Source: Bacteroides sp. OF04-15BH (GTDB lineage Bacteria; Bacteroidota; Bacteroidia; Bacteroidales; Bacteroidaceae). Taken from it: a stretch of 24,229 nucleotides of DNA. The stretch is from contig NZ_QUEM01000030.1 of NCBI RefSeq assembly GCF_003477995.1, positions 23,337 to 47,565 of the forward strand, read 5' to 3'. This document shows positions 1 through 8,878 of this stretch, in pieces. Every line of letters begins with the position of its first letter. The stretch's first letter is position 1. Below the pieces are notes generated by a model. The model did no database searches. It saw only the letters and a list, made by a program, of their open reading frames with translations, and was not told the DNA's origin. Position numbers and translations under genes: made by a program.

Positions 1-47
1 GATTCTTATGTATGATATCTGAGAACATTCCGTATCTGGTATGTCGC

Positions 48-1334
48 TTACTTGGATGCTTCCAAAGCCTGCTCGATGTCTGCGATGATGTCGTTTACAT
101 CTTCAATACCTACTGACAGACGGATCAGGTCAGGAGCAATACCGGCTTCTTTCAACTGCTCGTCGCTCAGCTGACGGTGAGTATGGCTGGCCGGATGCAG
201 TACGCAGGTACGGGCATCAGCTACGTGGGTTACGATGCTGATCATCTTCAGGCTGTCCATAAAGCGGATGGCATCCTCTTTGCTTCCTTTCAAGCCAAAG
301 GCAATAACGCCGGATGAACCGTTTGGCAGATATTTCTTGGCCAGTTCGTGATAAGCGTTTCCTTCCAGTCCGCAGTAGTTTACCCAAGCCACGCGCTCGT
401 TCTTTTGCAGGTACTCGGCTACAGTCTGTGCGTTTTTACAGTGTTGTGGCATGCGCAGATGCAAGGTTTCCAATCCCAGATTCAGCAGGAAGGCGTTCAT
501 CGGGCTAGGAGTAGAGCCTAAGTCGCGCATCAGCTGTACGGTAGCTTTGGTAATGAAAGCCATCTTGCCGAATGCTTTGGTATAAGTCAGTCCGTGGTAG
601 CTCTCATCCGGCTCGCAGAGTCCCGGGAACTTATCGTGATATTTTTCCCAGTCAAAGTTTCCGCTGTCTACAACAGCACCGCCCAGAGATACGGCGTGTC
701 CGTCCATATATTTGCTGGTAGAGTGGGTTACGATGTCAGCGCCCCATTCAAAAGGACGGCAATTAATAGGAGTGGCAAACGTATTGTCTACGATCAGAGG
801 TACACCATGCTTGTGAGCCATCTTGGCAAAGCGCTCAATGTCAAAGACATTACCTCCAGGATTAGAGATGGTCTCTCCGAAGACGCACTTCGTGTTTGGA
901 CGGAAAGCAGCCTCGATTTCCTCATCGCTCCAGTTGGTGTCGATGAAAGTACATTCAATACCCAGTTTCTTCAGAGTTACTCCAAAGAGATTAAAGGTAC
1001 CGCCGTAAACAGTATTGGAGCAGATCAGGTGATCGCCGGCTTCGCAGATATTGAACACGGCATAGAAGTTGGCAGCCTGACCCGAAGAAGTCAGCATGGC
1101 AGCCACACCGCCTTCCAGTTTGGCGATCTTTTCGGCCACGGCCTCGGTTGTCGGGTTTTGAAGGCGAGTATAGAAGAAACCACTGTCTTTTAAATCAAAC
1201 AGGCGGGCCATCTGGTCACTGTTTTCATATTTGAAAGTCGTACTCTGATAGATGGGTAATACGCGTGCTTCCCCTTTCTTGGGATTCCATCCGGCCTGTA
1301 CGCATAAAGAGGCCCTGCTTGTTTTCTTTTCCAT
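48..1334 (-). CDS. metY: O-acetylhomoserine sulfhydrylase (O-acetyl-L-homoserine aminocarboxypropyltransferase)
   Basis: A 428-residue cytoplasmic PLP enzyme of the Cys/Met metabolism family that makes homocysteine from O-acetylhomoserine and sulfide; members often also use O-acetylserine. Visible family marks are PIYQSTTF near the N-terminus, YTRLQNPT (phosphate/PLP binding), LTSSGQAA, the cofactor-holding VDNTFATP, and the Schiff-base lysine in THSTSKYMDGH at residue 208. The length is normal for MetY and longer than typical MetB/MetC, and the pattern GETISNPGG is MetY-like. The ATG is the first in the frame. It lies 24 bp downstream of the RlpA-like gene on the same strand, so the two are probably co-transcribed, although that pairing makes no metabolic sense. 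No methionine riboswitch or separate promoter is evident in the short gap. Family assignment is secure; substrate choice is inferred. Confidence 0.93.
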   Translation of the reverse strand: MEKKTSRASLCVQAGWNPKKGEARVLPIYQSTTFKYENSDQMARLFDLKDSGFFYTRLQNPTTEAVAEKIAKLEGGVAAMLTSSGQAANFYAVFNICEAGDHLICSNTVYGGTFNLFGVTLKKLGIECTFIDTNWSDEEIEAAFRPNTKCVFGETISNPGGNVFDIERFAKMAHKHGVPLIVDNTFATPINCRPFEWGADIVTHSTSKYMDGHAVSLGGAVVDSGNFDWEKYHDKFPGLCEPDESYHGLTYTKAFGKMAFITKATVQLMRDLGSTPSPMNAFLLNLGLETLHLRMPQHCKNAQTVAEYLQKNERVAWVNYCGLEGNAYHELAKKYLPNGSSGVIAFGLKGSKEDAIRFMDSLKMISIVTHVADARTCVLHPASHTHRQLSDEQLKEAGIAPDLIRLSVGIEDVNDIIADIEQALEASK

Positions 1335-1358
1335 TGTGTTTTTGAGTTTTTTCAGTGT

Positions 1359-1919
1359 TTATTTTTTGATGTTTTTCTTTAAATCCTCGTGTAATATCTT
1401 ATTTACTTTCTTTTGCAAGTGTTTGATTTTGTGCGGTTGTTTTTTCTTTGCTAGGAAAGCCGAGTCGGTCTGCCAGAATGGAGTAGAGAAACCGGCAGCC
1501 GGAATGAAGCTGATGTCCACTTCCTTGTCGTCCGGATCATCATCTGTCCAGCGATAAGGTACTCTACGTTCGTGATAGGGAGTGATTTCCACCATACTGT
1601 GTCCAGAGCGTATGATGTCTAGTTTTTTGGCCGCGGCCTTGGATAGGTCAATAACAAAACGCCGTGTATGCGGCCCGCGGTCGGTTACCTTGACAATGAC
1701 CTCTCTGCCATTGCTTAGGTTGCGTACTTTCAGCAGTGTCCCTAAGGGGTATTTTAAGTGTGCACAGGTCATGCTGTCTTTGTTATAGCGTTCCCCGTTA
1801 CTCATAAAATTGCCGTGCAGCTTATCCGAATAATAAGATGCCCTGCCTTTGGTTTGTGCGAACAGAATGCCGCCGCCCAATAAAAAAATCAGGCTTAAAG
1901 TTAGAAGTCTGTTTTGCAT
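1359..1919 (-). CDS. RlpA-like septal/peptidoglycan lytic transglycosylase (double-psi beta-barrel)
   Basis: A 186-residue exported protein. Residues 1-22 form a signal peptide with a likely cut after FAQ. There is no lipobox cysteine, unlike classical RlpA, which is a lipoprotein. The double-psi beta-barrel follows at about 25-105: GRASYYSDKLHG, TCAHLKYPLGTLLKVRN, VKVTDRGPHTRRFVIDLS. His54 and Asp80 match the acid/neighbour pair used by RlpA to cleave glycan strands that lack stem peptides. There is no C-terminal SPOR domain. The last 80 residues are instead a basic tail ending in lysine-rich sequence (HEDLKKNIKK), whose role I cannot name. It is the first gene of a likely two-gene unit with metY and has its own promoter candidate. 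RlpA-family membership is clear; enzymatic activity is inferred from conserved residues. Confidence 0.88.
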   Translation of the reverse strand: MQNRLLTLSLIFLLGGGILFAQTKGRASYYSDKLHGNFMSNGERYNKDSMTCAHLKYPLGTLLKVRNLSNGREVIVKVTDRGPHTRRFVIDLSKAAAKKLDIIRSGHSMVEITPYHERRVPYRWTDDDPDDKEVDISFIPAAGFSTPFWQTDSAFLAKKKQPHKIKHLQKKVNKILHEDLKKNIKK

Positions 1920-1938
1920 AACACGTATGTTTATTTTA

Positions 1939-1971
1939 CAAAGATGCTATAAAATCATGGAAAAAGCCAAA
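1939..1971 (-). promoter_or_regulatory. Bacteroidota-type promoter for the rlpA-like/metY unit
   Basis: On the minus strand a TTTG (-33 element, plus coordinates 1968-1971) is followed after 21 bp by CATCTTTG (1939-1946), one mismatch from the TAnnTTTG -7 consensus. The distance to the ATG at 1919 leaves a leader of about 10-20 nt. Element sequence and spacing fit the primary sigma of Bacteroides; activity is inferred. Confidence 0.5.
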
Positions 1972-2125
1972 AAAAGAACGTTTTTTTCGCCAAATTACCC
2001 TTTTTTTATCACCAAAAAGCCATTTTGGACATCTGATCAACCTCTTGATGTATAACATTATCTTGGTTTTTTGAGTCGCAAATAAGGCTTTCTCCTTAAT
2101 TAATATTAACTAAGAGGGATTGCTA

Positions 2126-2186
2126 GAAAACTTTTTAGCCTCGTAAAGTTTTCTTTTATACTTTTGTATCAGTATCAGAAGTTTTC
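2126..2186. promoter_or_regulatory. Candidate TetR operator cluster (AAAGTTTTC half-sites)
   Basis: GAAAACTTT (2126-2134) and AAAGTTTTC (2145-2153) are a perfect inverted repeat with 9-bp arms and a 10-bp spacer. A third half-site, GAAGTTTTC (2178-2186), starts 33 bp after the second, about three helical turns. The dyad covers the -33 region of the tetR promoter and the third site sits at the expected transcript start, as for an autorepressor. Dyad and spacing are seen directly; TetR binding is inferred. Confidence 0.45.
2135..2166 (+). promoter_or_regulatory. Promoter candidate for the tetR-efflux operon
   Basis: TACTTTTG at 2159-2166 matches the TAnnTTTG -7 element exactly. Twenty bp upstream is TTAG (2135-2138), one mismatch from TTTG. 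Transcription would start near 2172, giving a leader of about 60 nt before the GTG at 2234. The -33 lies inside the inverted repeat at 2126-2153, which suggests repression. Confidence 0.5.
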
Positions 2187-2233
2187 TGTAAAGGAAGACC
2201 TCTGAAATGTGATCTATCTAAAATCAGAATCTT

Positions 2234-2845
2234 GTGGAAAAAGAACAAAAAGAAGCTATCTTAGCCTGGGTATTGCATCGCTTCAGAGAAAAGGGAGTCC
2301 GCTCGGTTACCATGGATGAGATTGCTGCTCATGCCGGTATTTCAAAACGTACCTTATACGAACAGTTCGGCGATAAGGAACAATTGCTTATAGAATGCCT
2401 GAAATATCATTGGGCGCAAGAACAGAAAACCTTGATGGAGTATGCTGAGAGTGGCACGCACAATGTGCTGGAACTGATACTTTTTTCTTTCAACCAGAAG
2501 CTGGCAGCCTGTCGCAACACTTATCCGGGTTTTACCCGGGATATCATGCGTTACCGGCGTGTGACGGAATACGTGCAACTTTATAACAAGAATTCTTCGC
2601 GTGAGTTTATAGCTGCCTTGAAACTAGGGGTGGAGCAGGGACTGATGCGCGGCGACATCCGCTTTGAATTGTTTGAAGAGTTCCTTACGGCCCAGTTGCG
2701 TCTGCTTTACGAAGAAGGAGTCTGGCGCAAATATACCCCACAGGAAGTGTTTCGCCTGATTTTGTTGGTATGGCTTCGTGGCATTTCCACCGAAGAGGGA
2801 GGCCGGATTATTGACACTTACATGAAGGAGGAAATGGAATTCTAG
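2234..2845 (+). CDS. TetR/AcrR-family transcriptional regulator of the efflux operon
   Basis: A 203-residue DNA-binding repressor. The N-terminal helix-turn-helix at about residues 18-58 is canonical (VRSVTMDEIAAHAGISKRTLYEQFGDKEQ in sense, with GISKRTLYEQF as the recognition helix). The rest is the all-helical ligand-binding and dimerisation domain, too variable to predict an inducer. The start is a GTG at 2234; the first in-frame ATG falls inside the HTH, so a shorter protein would lose DNA binding. It is immediately followed (30 bp) by the TolC-like gene with no terminator, so it is the first gene of the pump operon and very likely controls that operon and itself. Candidate operators lie just upstream. 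The regulatory target is inferred from position. Confidence 0.9.
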   Translation: MEKEQKEAILAWVLHRFREKGVRSVTMDEIAAHAGISKRTLYEQFGDKEQLLIECLKYHWAQEQKTLMEYAESGTHNVLELILFSFNQKLAACRNTYPGFTRDIMRYRRVTEYVQLYNKNSSREFIAALKLGVEQGLMRGDIRFELFEEFLTAQLRLLYEEGVWRKYTPQEVFRLILLVWLRGISTEEGGRIIDTYMKEEMEF

Positions 2846-2875
2846 ACTATATATATAATGTAACCATAATATAGA

Positions 2876-4207
2876 ATGATGAAGATGAGTTTAAGAAAAG
2901 GAGTATTGCTGTTGTTGGCTTTATGCTTCGGGGCCCGGGTGCACCGTGCGTATGCCGGAGAAGTATTGCAGCTTACACTGGATGAGGCTTTGAAGATTGC
3001 TCTGAGCGACAACCCGACCATCAAGGTGGCCGATCAGGACATCGAGCTGAAAAAGGTCTCGGCAAAGGAGGCCTGGCAAAGTCTGTTGCCGACTGTGGAT
3101 TTGAATGGTACTATCACCTACACCATCAAGACGGCCACCATGAATATCGGCGGTAACCAGGTGAAGATGGGTAACGATGCATCAAACACCTGGAATGGAG
3201 CCTTGAATATCAGTCTGCCGGTTTATGCGCCTGCTGTCTATCGTACCATGAAGATGACCAAGGACGATATTGCTTTGGCGGCAGAAAAGAGCCGGGCGTC
3301 ACGTCTGGATTTGATCAATCAGGTGACTAAGGCTTATTATCAGCTCATGCTGGCGCAGGACAGTTACGCAGTGTTGCAGAAAAGCTATAATTATAGCGAG
3401 GAGAACTATAATGTGGTCAAGGCCAAGTTTGAGCAGGGCAGTGTCAGCGAGTACGACAAGATTTCGGCCGAGGTGCAAATGCGCAACATCAAGCCGAATG
3501 TTGTGGCGGCCGCCAACGCCGTGAATCTGGCTAAAACCCAGATGAAGGTACTGCTCGGCATCGGCGATCCCGAACTGGAAATCCAGATTCAGGATAACCT
3601 GAAAAATTACGAGCAGGCGGTGCATGAATACGACCCGCTGGAGCAGGTTTCTTTGGAGCAGAACACCACTTTGCGTCAGTTTACGTTCAACGAAAAACTG
3701 CTGGATCACAGTCTGCGCATTCAGAAGTCAGCCTTTATTCCGACACTGGCTTTGAATTATCAGTACCAGTATCAGGCTCTGTTTAATCAGAATTTCCAGT
3801 TCTGGAACTACAACTGGACGCCGAGTTCCACTTTGGCGCTCACGCTGAGCATTCCGCTGTTCCATGCAGATAATTTTACGAAGATGAAGACCACGCGCAT
3901 CCAGATGCAGCAGCTGGCCGAGAACCGCCTGAATACGGAGCGTCAGTTGAATATGCAGGTGCAGACTTATCTGGACAATATGCAGGCCAGCAACGAACAG
4001 ATGGCCAGTAACAAGGAGTCTGTGGCACAGGCCGAAAAGGGACTTCTTATCGCCCAGAAACGATACGATGTGGGCCGCGGCACGATTCTGGAACTGAACA
4101 GCAGTGAAGTGGCCTTGACTCAGGCAGAGCTGACCTACAATCAGGCCATCTATGATTATCTTACCGCACGTGCCGATTTGGATTGTCTGATCGGCAATGA
4201 CCAATAA
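2876..4207 (+). CDS. TolC-family outer-membrane efflux channel
   Basis: A 443-residue outer-membrane factor that would form the trimeric exit duct of the RND pump. Residues 1-27 are a signal peptide with a likely cut after AYA. The mature start, VLQLTLDEALKIALSDNPTIKVADQD, is the standard opening of TolC-family proteins (Leu-Thr-Leu-x-x-Ala). Two similar halves follow, each with long helical stretches rich in Ala, Gln and Glu and ending in beta segments. The second repeat includes AEKGLLIAQKRYDVGRGTILELNSSEVALTQAELTYNQA, the usual hairpin signature. The cysteine at 17 (LALCFGAR) is not a good lipobox, so this is probably not lipidated. The gene leads the order channel, adaptor, permease, with 27 bp before the adaptor gene. 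Substrate unknown. Confidence 0.93.
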   Translation: MMKMSLRKGVLLLLALCFGARVHRAYAGEVLQLTLDEALKIALSDNPTIKVADQDIELKKVSAKEAWQSLLPTVDLNGTITYTIKTATMNIGGNQVKMGNDASNTWNGALNISLPVYAPAVYRTMKMTKDDIALAAEKSRASRLDLINQVTKAYYQLMLAQDSYAVLQKSYNYSEENYNVVKAKFEQGSVSEYDKISAEVQMRNIKPNVVAAANAVNLAKTQMKVLLGIGDPELEIQIQDNLKNYEQAVHEYDPLEQVSLEQNTTLRQFTFNEKLLDHSLRIQKSAFIPTLALNYQYQYQALFNQNFQFWNYNWTPSSTLALTLSIPLFHADNFTKMKTTRIQMQQLAENRLNTERQLNMQVQTYLDNMQASNEQMASNKESVAQAEKGLLIAQKRYDVGRGTILELNSSEVALTQAELTYNQAIYDYLTARADLDCLIGNDQ

Positions 4208-4234
4208 AAAGAATAAAAACAAAGAATAGAGAAT

Positions 4235-5257
4235 ATGAGAAAATTAGTGCAAATGGGAGCGTTCCTGCTGGCCTTGTGTTGTCTGCCGGCCTGCTCCGGA
4301 AACAAGGAAAACAAAGAACAGCAGCAGGAGGCTGAGGAGAAGCCGAAGGTAAAGATTGCCATGTCTTCTGAGCGTGATGTAGAACAGATCGAGGAATATA
4401 CGGCCACTGTGGAGAGTGATGTGAAGAACAATATCTCTTCGAATGCGGCACTGCGTATCAAGAATATTCTGGTAGATGTAGGCGATGTGGTGCGTCGCGG
4501 ACAGCTTTTGGTGCAGATGGACGAGTCGTCTTTGCAGCAATTGAAGTTGCAGATTGAGAATCAGAAGGTGGAATTTAACCGTACCGACCAGTTGTATAAG
4601 GTGGGCGGAGCCAGCAAGGCTGAGTGGGACAATGCCAAGATGCAGCTGGACATTAACGAAACGGCCTATCGCAACATGCAGGAAAACACCCGCCTGATCA
4701 GTCCGGTGAGCGGTGTGGTCACTGCCCGCAACTACGATAACGGGGATATGGCCGGAGCCAATCCGATTCTGACCATCGAAACACTGTCGCCGGTAAAGAT
4801 GCTGATTCATGTTTCCGAGACCTACTATCCGCAGGTGAAGAAAGGCATGTCGGTAGCCGTGCGTGTCGATACCTATGGTGAAGAGGAATTCCCCGGAAAG
4901 GTAAGCATCGTTTATCCGACGATTGATCCGAACACCCATACTTTCCCTGTGGAGATTACTTTGAGCAATCAGGACAGCCGCGTGCGTCCCGGAATGTTTG
5001 CCCGTGCCACATTGACTTTCGGTGTGGAGCGCCACACTCTGGTGCCCGATCAGGCTGTAGTCAAGCAGATGGGAGCCGGCGATCATTATGTCTATGTCTA
5101 TGAGAAGAATGGAACGGTGAGCCGCAAGAAAGTGGAGATTGGTCGTCGTCTGGGTACGGAATATGAAATCCTGAGTGGAGTAGAGGCCGGTCAGCAGGTT
5201 GTCATTGCCGGACAGAACAAGCTGGCCGACGGTGCCGCCGTGGAACTGGTAAAATGA
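4235..5257 (+). CDS. RND efflux periplasmic adaptor subunit (membrane fusion lipoprotein)
   Basis: A 340-residue adaptor that links the inner-membrane permease to the outer-membrane channel. The N-terminus ends in a lipobox, LPAC with Cys20, so the protein should be lipidated and anchored by its N-terminus. A polar Glu/Lys/Gln linker follows. Then come the first half of the biotinyl-lipoyl-like domain (IKNILVDVGDVVRRGQLLVQMD), a short coiled-coil hairpin (about residues 85-145), the returning lipoyl half (ISPVSGVVTARNYDNGDMAG), the beta-barrel (VKMLIHVSETYYPQVKKGM) and the membrane-proximal domain at the C-terminus. The length is typical of Bacteroidota adaptors. It lies between the channel and permease genes with short gaps of 27 and 37 bp. 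Family and role are secure from motifs and context. Confidence 0.93.
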   Translation: MRKLVQMGAFLLALCCLPACSGNKENKEQQQEAEEKPKVKIAMSSERDVEQIEEYTATVESDVKNNISSNAALRIKNILVDVGDVVRRGQLLVQMDESSLQQLKLQIENQKVEFNRTDQLYKVGGASKAEWDNAKMQLDINETAYRNMQENTRLISPVSGVVTARNYDNGDMAGANPILTIETLSPVKMLIHVSETYYPQVKKGMSVAVRVDTYGEEEFPGKVSIVYPTIDPNTHTFPVEITLSNQDSRVRPGMFARATLTFGVERHTLVPDQAVVKQMGAGDHYVYVYEKNGTVSRKKVEIGRRLGTEYEILSGVEAGQQVVIAGQNKLADGAAVELVK

Positions 5258-5294
5258 TTTTGCCGAATTTGATTAACACTGAAAACCAATTGTT

Positions 5295-8200
5295 ATGAGT
5301 TTATATGAAGGAGCGGTAAAGAAACCGATTATGACCACACTCTGTTTTGTGGCCGTGATGATCCTGGGTCTGTTCTCGCTATCCAAACTTCCGGTAGACC
5401 TTTATCCGGATATTGACACCAACACCATTATGGTGATTACCACCTATCCCGGTGCTTCGGCTTCGGATATCGAGAACAATGTGACCCGCCCCCTGGAGAA
5501 TACCCTGAACTCTGTGGAGCATCTGAAGCACATCACTTCGCAGTCGCGTGAAAACACCTCGGTGATTACTCTGGAGTTTGAATATGGAAATGACATTGAG
5601 GTGATTACCAACGATGTGCGCGACAAGCTGGACATGGTCAGCTCCATGCTTCCGGACGAGTCGAACACTCCGATTATCTTCAAGTTCTCCACCGATATGA
5701 TTCCTATTGTCATCCTGTCCGTTCAGGCCGATGAGAGCCAGAATGCGCTGTATAAGATTCTGGACGACAATGTGGCCAATCCGCTGGCCCGTATTGACGG
5801 TGTGGGAACCGTATCCATTTCCGGTGCGCCGGAGCGTGAAATCAACATCTATATGGATGCCCGCAAGATGGAAGCCTATGGCATTCCGGTGGAGACGGTC
5901 ACCCAGATTATCGCTCAGGAAAACAAGAATGTGCCCGGAGGATCGTTTGATGTGGGAAACAACACCTACGCCCTGCGTGTGGAAGGTGAGTTCAAGGACC
6001 CGCAGCAGATGCTGAATATCATTGTGGGAACGCACAACGGAGCCCCCGTTTATCTGCGCGACATTGCGCGCATTGTGGACGGAGTGCAGGAGCGTGCCCA
6101 GAAAGCCTATAACGGCGGAAAGCAGGGAGCCATGATTGTGGTTCAGAAGCAGACCGGTGCCAACTCCGTGCAGATTGCACAGGATGTCAAGAAGATGCTG
6201 CCCACCTTGCAGAAACAGCTTCCTACCGATGTGAAACTGGGTGTGATTACCGATACCTCGGACAACATCCTGAACACCATCGACTCTCTGGTAGAAACCA
6301 TCCTTTATGCCATCCTCTTTGTGGTGCTGGTGGTGTTTGTCTTCCTGGGTCGTTGGCGTGCCACGGTGATTATCTGTATCACCATCCCGATGTCGTTGAT
6401 TGCCTCATTCATTTATCTGTTCGTGGCCGACGGTTCGTTGAACATGATTTCTCTGTCGTGTCTGAGTATCGCGATTGGTAATGTGGTGGACGATGCCATT
6501 GTGGTGCTGGAGAATGTCACCACCCATATTGAGCGCGGCTCAGATCCGAAACAGGCCGCGGTGCATGGTACCAACGAGGTGGCCATTTCCGTAGTGGCTT
6601 CTACACTGACCATGATTGCCGTATTCTTCCCGCTGACCATGGTGACCGGTATGTCCGGAGTGCTGTTCAAGCAGTTGGGTTGGATGATGTGTGTGATTAT
6701 GACCATCTCTACGATTTCGGCGCTGACCTTCACGCCGATGATGTGTTCACAGCTGTTGCGTTTGCAGAAGAAGCAGAGCAAGCTGTTCCTGATGCTCTTC
6801 ACTCCGATACAGAAAGCGCTCGACCGTCTGGATTTGTGGTATGCCGCCCGTCTGGACTGGGGTGTGCGCCATCGCAAGACCATCCTTTTCGGTTGTATTG
6901 GTCTGTTTGTTCTCAGTTTGGGATGCTGCAGCGGAATTCAGTCCGAGTTCTTCCCGGCCAACGATAGCGGTCGTGTCGGTATCAAGTTGGAGTTGCCGGT
7001 CGGTACCCGTGTGGAAGAGGCCGAGCGCCTTTCTCTCGAACTGACAGACAAGTGGCAGAAACGCTATGGCAAAGACATGGAGGCCATCAACTTCAAGGTC
7101 GGTCAGGCCAGCGATGATGATACCTACAGTTCTTTGTCGGATAACGGTCCGCACATCATTGAGTTCAATATCTCCATGGTACCTTCGAACGAACGTGACA
7201 AGGGACTGGCGCAGATCTGTGATGAAATGCGTGCCGATCTGGCCCAATATCCGGAATTTGTGAAAACCGACGTGATGCTCGGTGGCGGACACGGAGGTAT
7301 GGGCGGACAGTCTATGGCATCATTCGAAATTTATGGTTATGATTTCGATGCGACCGACCGCGTGGCCCAGCAGCTCAAGGAACAACTTGAAAAGGTGCCG
7401 GGTGTCGGTCAGGTGAATATCAGCCGAAGCGACTATCAGCCGGAGTATCAGGTGGATTTCGACCGTGAGAAACTGGCGTTGCACGGACTGAATCTGACTA
7501 CCGCAGCCACCTATTTGCGTAACCGTATTAACGGAGCCACTGCTTCCTATTATCGTGAGGACGGTGATGAGTACGACATTAAAGTGCGTTACGAGCCCGA
7601 CCAGCGCCAGAGTATCGAAGCTTTGGAAAACGTGATGATCTATAATGCTGCCGGACAGGGTGTCCGCGTGAAGGATGTCGGTACGGTAGTAGAGCGCTTC
7701 TCTCCGCCAACGATTGAGCGTAAGGACCGTGAGCGTATCGTAACCGTAGATGCCGTGCTTTCGGGTATTGCCTTGAGTGAGGGTGTGGCTGCCGGTAATG
7801 CCATTATCGAAAAGATGGATTTGCCGCAGGGTATTATGGTGAAGGTGGCCGGTTCGTATGAAGACCAGCAGGATTCCAACAAGGATTTGGGTACGCTGGC
7901 CGTGCTGATCCTGATTCTGGTGTTCATTGTGATGGCGGCTCAGTTTGAGTCCATGACCTATCCGTTCATCATCATGTTCTCCATTCCGTTTGCCTTCAGC
8001 GGTGTGATTCTGGCCCTGTTCCTTTCCGACACTCCGTTGAGCGTGATGTCCATGTTGGGAGGAATCATGCTGATCGGTATCGTAGTAAAGAACGGTATTG
8101 TGCTCATTGACTATATCCTGCTTTGTCGGGAGCGCGGCATGGGTATTATCCGCTCGGTAATTACGGCCGGACGAAGCCGTCTGCGCCCGGTACTGATGAC

Positions 8201-8501
8201 CACGCTGACTACCATTCTGGGTATGGTGCCTATGGCGGTGGGCCAGGGTGTCGGTGCCGAGATGTGGCGTCCGCTGGGCGTGGCCGTAATCGGTGGTCTG
8301 ACGGTATCTACCGTGCTGACTCTGATTCTGGTGCCGGTGGCCTACTGTATGTTTGCCGGTAACGGAGTGTTCTTCAAGCGCCGTAAGCTGAAGAAACAGC
8401 GTGCACTGAACGATTACTATTTGAAACATAAAGATAAGATGACTCGTGTCAAGGCTTCGGGAAAGATACATCATACACACGAGCATGAACCGGAAAAATA
8501 A
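5295..8501 (+). CDS. RND-family efflux permease (AcrB-like, proton-driven)
   Basis: A 1068-residue inner-membrane pump with the usual 12 membrane helices and two large periplasmic loops. The N-terminus ([33 protein letters not shown]) is typical. In the fourth helix [14 protein letters not shown] carries the paired aspartates Asp399/Asp400, and the tenth helix has the lysine ([12 protein letters not shown], Lys932), so the proton relay of AcrB is intact. The sequence resembles the hydrophobe/drug exporters rather than CusA/CzcA metal pumps, but substrate cannot be read from this. Two oddities: a Gly/His/Met-rich loop, [12 protein letters not shown], in the second periplasmic part, and a basic cytoplasmic tail ending in a His-rich HHTHEHE stretch. 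It is followed after 9 bp by a PG0541-family gene. Confidence 0.95.
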   Translation: MSLYEGAVKKPIMTTLCFVAVMILGLFSLSKLPVDLYPDIDTNTIMVITTYPGASASDIENNVTRPLENTLNSVEHLKHITSQSRENTSVITLEFEYGNDIEVITNDVRDKLDMVSSMLPDESNTPIIFKFSTDMIPIVILSVQADESQNALYKILDDNVANPLARIDGVGTVSISGAPEREINIYMDARKMEAYGIPVETVTQIIAQENKNVPGGSFDVGNNTYALRVEGEFKDPQQMLNIIVGTHNGAPVYLRDIARIVDGVQERAQKAYNGGKQGAMIVVQKQTGANSVQIAQDVKKMLPTLQKQLPTDVKLGVITDTSDNILNTIDSLVETILYAILFVVLVVFVFLGRWRATVIICITIPMSLIASFIYLFVADGSLNMISLSCLSIAIGNVVDDAIVVLENVTTHIERGSDPKQAAVHGTNEVAISVVASTLTMIAVFFPLTMVTGMSGVLFKQLGWMMCVIMTISTISALTFTPMMCSQLLRLQKKQSKLFLMLFTPIQKALDRLDLWYAARLDWGVRHRKTILFGCIGLFVLSLGCCSGIQSEFFPANDSGRVGIKLELPVGTRVEEAERLSLELTDKWQKRYGKDMEAINFKVGQASDDDTYSSLSDNGPHIIEFNISMVPSNERDKGLAQICDEMRADLAQYPEFVKTDVMLGGGHGGMGGQSMASFEIYGYDFDATDRVAQQLKEQLEKVPGVGQVNISRSDYQPEYQVDFDREKLALHGLNLTTAATYLRNRINGATASYYREDGDEYDIKVRYEPDQRQSIEALENVMIYNAAGQGVRVKDVGTVVERFSPPTIERKDRERIVTVDAVLSGIALSEGVAAGNAIIEKMDLPQGIMVKVAGSYEDQQDSNKDLGTLAVLILILVFIVMAAQFESMTYPFIIMFSIPFAFSGVILALFLSDTPLSVMSMLGGIMLIGIVVKNGIVLIDYILLCRERGMGIIRSVITAGRSRLRPVLMTTLTTILGMVPMAVGQGVGAEMWRPLGVAVIGGLTVSTVLTLILVPVAYCMFAGNGVFFKRRKLKKQRALNDYYLKHKDKMTRVKASGKIHHTHEHEPEK

Positions 8502-8510
8502 GAATGCGAT

Positions 8511-8804
8511 ATGAAGTCAATTATGATAACTTTCGATCAGGCCTATAATGAGCGGATCGTGGAACTGCTGGACCGCATGAACTGCCGTGGGTTTACCCGC
8601 TGGGAGCAGGTGCAGGGCCGTGGTTCGAAAACTGGAGAACCACACTACGGTTCGCATGCCTGGCCTTCCATGTGTTCGGCCATCATGACGGTGGTGGACG
8701 ATCATAAGGTGCAGCCTTTGCTGGACAAGCTGCACGAAATGGATCAGGAAACCGAGATGCTCGGTCTGCGTGCCTTTGTCTGGAACGTGGAACAGTGCAT
8801 CTGA
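8511..8804 (+). CDS. PG0541-family transporter-associated small protein (PII-like)
   Basis: A 97-residue soluble protein without signal peptide or membrane segment, encoded 9 bp after the RND permease. It resembles the PG0541 family, named after a Porphyromonas gingivalis protein in the same operon position. By eye its layout matches a PII/GlnB-like ferredoxin fold: a first strand (SIMITFDQ), a helix, a T-loop-like segment EQVQGRGSKTGEPHYGSHAW, then AIMTVVDDHKVQPLLDKLHEM as strand plus helix, and a closing GLRAFVWNVEQ strand. DUF3240 proteins beside metal RND pumps have a comparable arrangement. A cytoplasmic sensor or gate for the pump is a reasonable inference, unproven. It is the last gene of the operon; a terminator begins 21 bp later. 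Confidence 0.85.
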   Translation: MKSIMITFDQAYNERIVELLDRMNCRGFTRWEQVQGRGSKTGEPHYGSHAWPSMCSAIMTVVDDHKVQPLLDKLHEMDQETEMLGLRAFVWNVEQCI

Positions 8805-8824
8805 TATTTTCTAGCTGTAGCGAC

Positions 8825-8875
8825 AAGAGTCATGGCAAATCCCTGGTGGGATTTGTTGTGACTCTTTGTTTTTTT
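8825..8875 (+). terminator. Rho-independent terminator of the efflux operon
   Basis: A long imperfect hairpin: outer arms AAGAGTCA (8825-8832) and TGACTCTT (8859-8866), inner arms CAAATCCC (8836-8843) and GGGATTTG (8848-8855), loop TGGT. It is followed by TGTTTTTTT to 8875. Position 21 bp after the last pump gene fits exactly. Confidence 0.88.
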
Positions 8876-8878
8876 CGG

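Larger units (their letters stand above)
1920..2233. other. Divergent intergenic region between rlpA-like gene and tetR
   Basis: This 314-bp AT-rich gap separates divergent genes. It holds the leftward promoter near 1939-1971, a rightward promoter near 2135-2166, and three copies of an AAAGTTTTC half-site (see the regulatory entries). It also has a short direct repeat GTATCA GTATCA at 2166-2177. No convincing small gene was seen in the rest, about 1972-2125. Confidence 0.6.

Noticed and set aside
1335..1358. Separate promoter or methionine riboswitch before metY
   Set aside because: The gap is only 24 bp and no -7 match or structured leader is visible.
7320..8486. A 388-codon minus-strand frame
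   Set aside because: It is antisense to the RND permease with a His/Gln/Thr-rich shadow composition and no recognisable motif.
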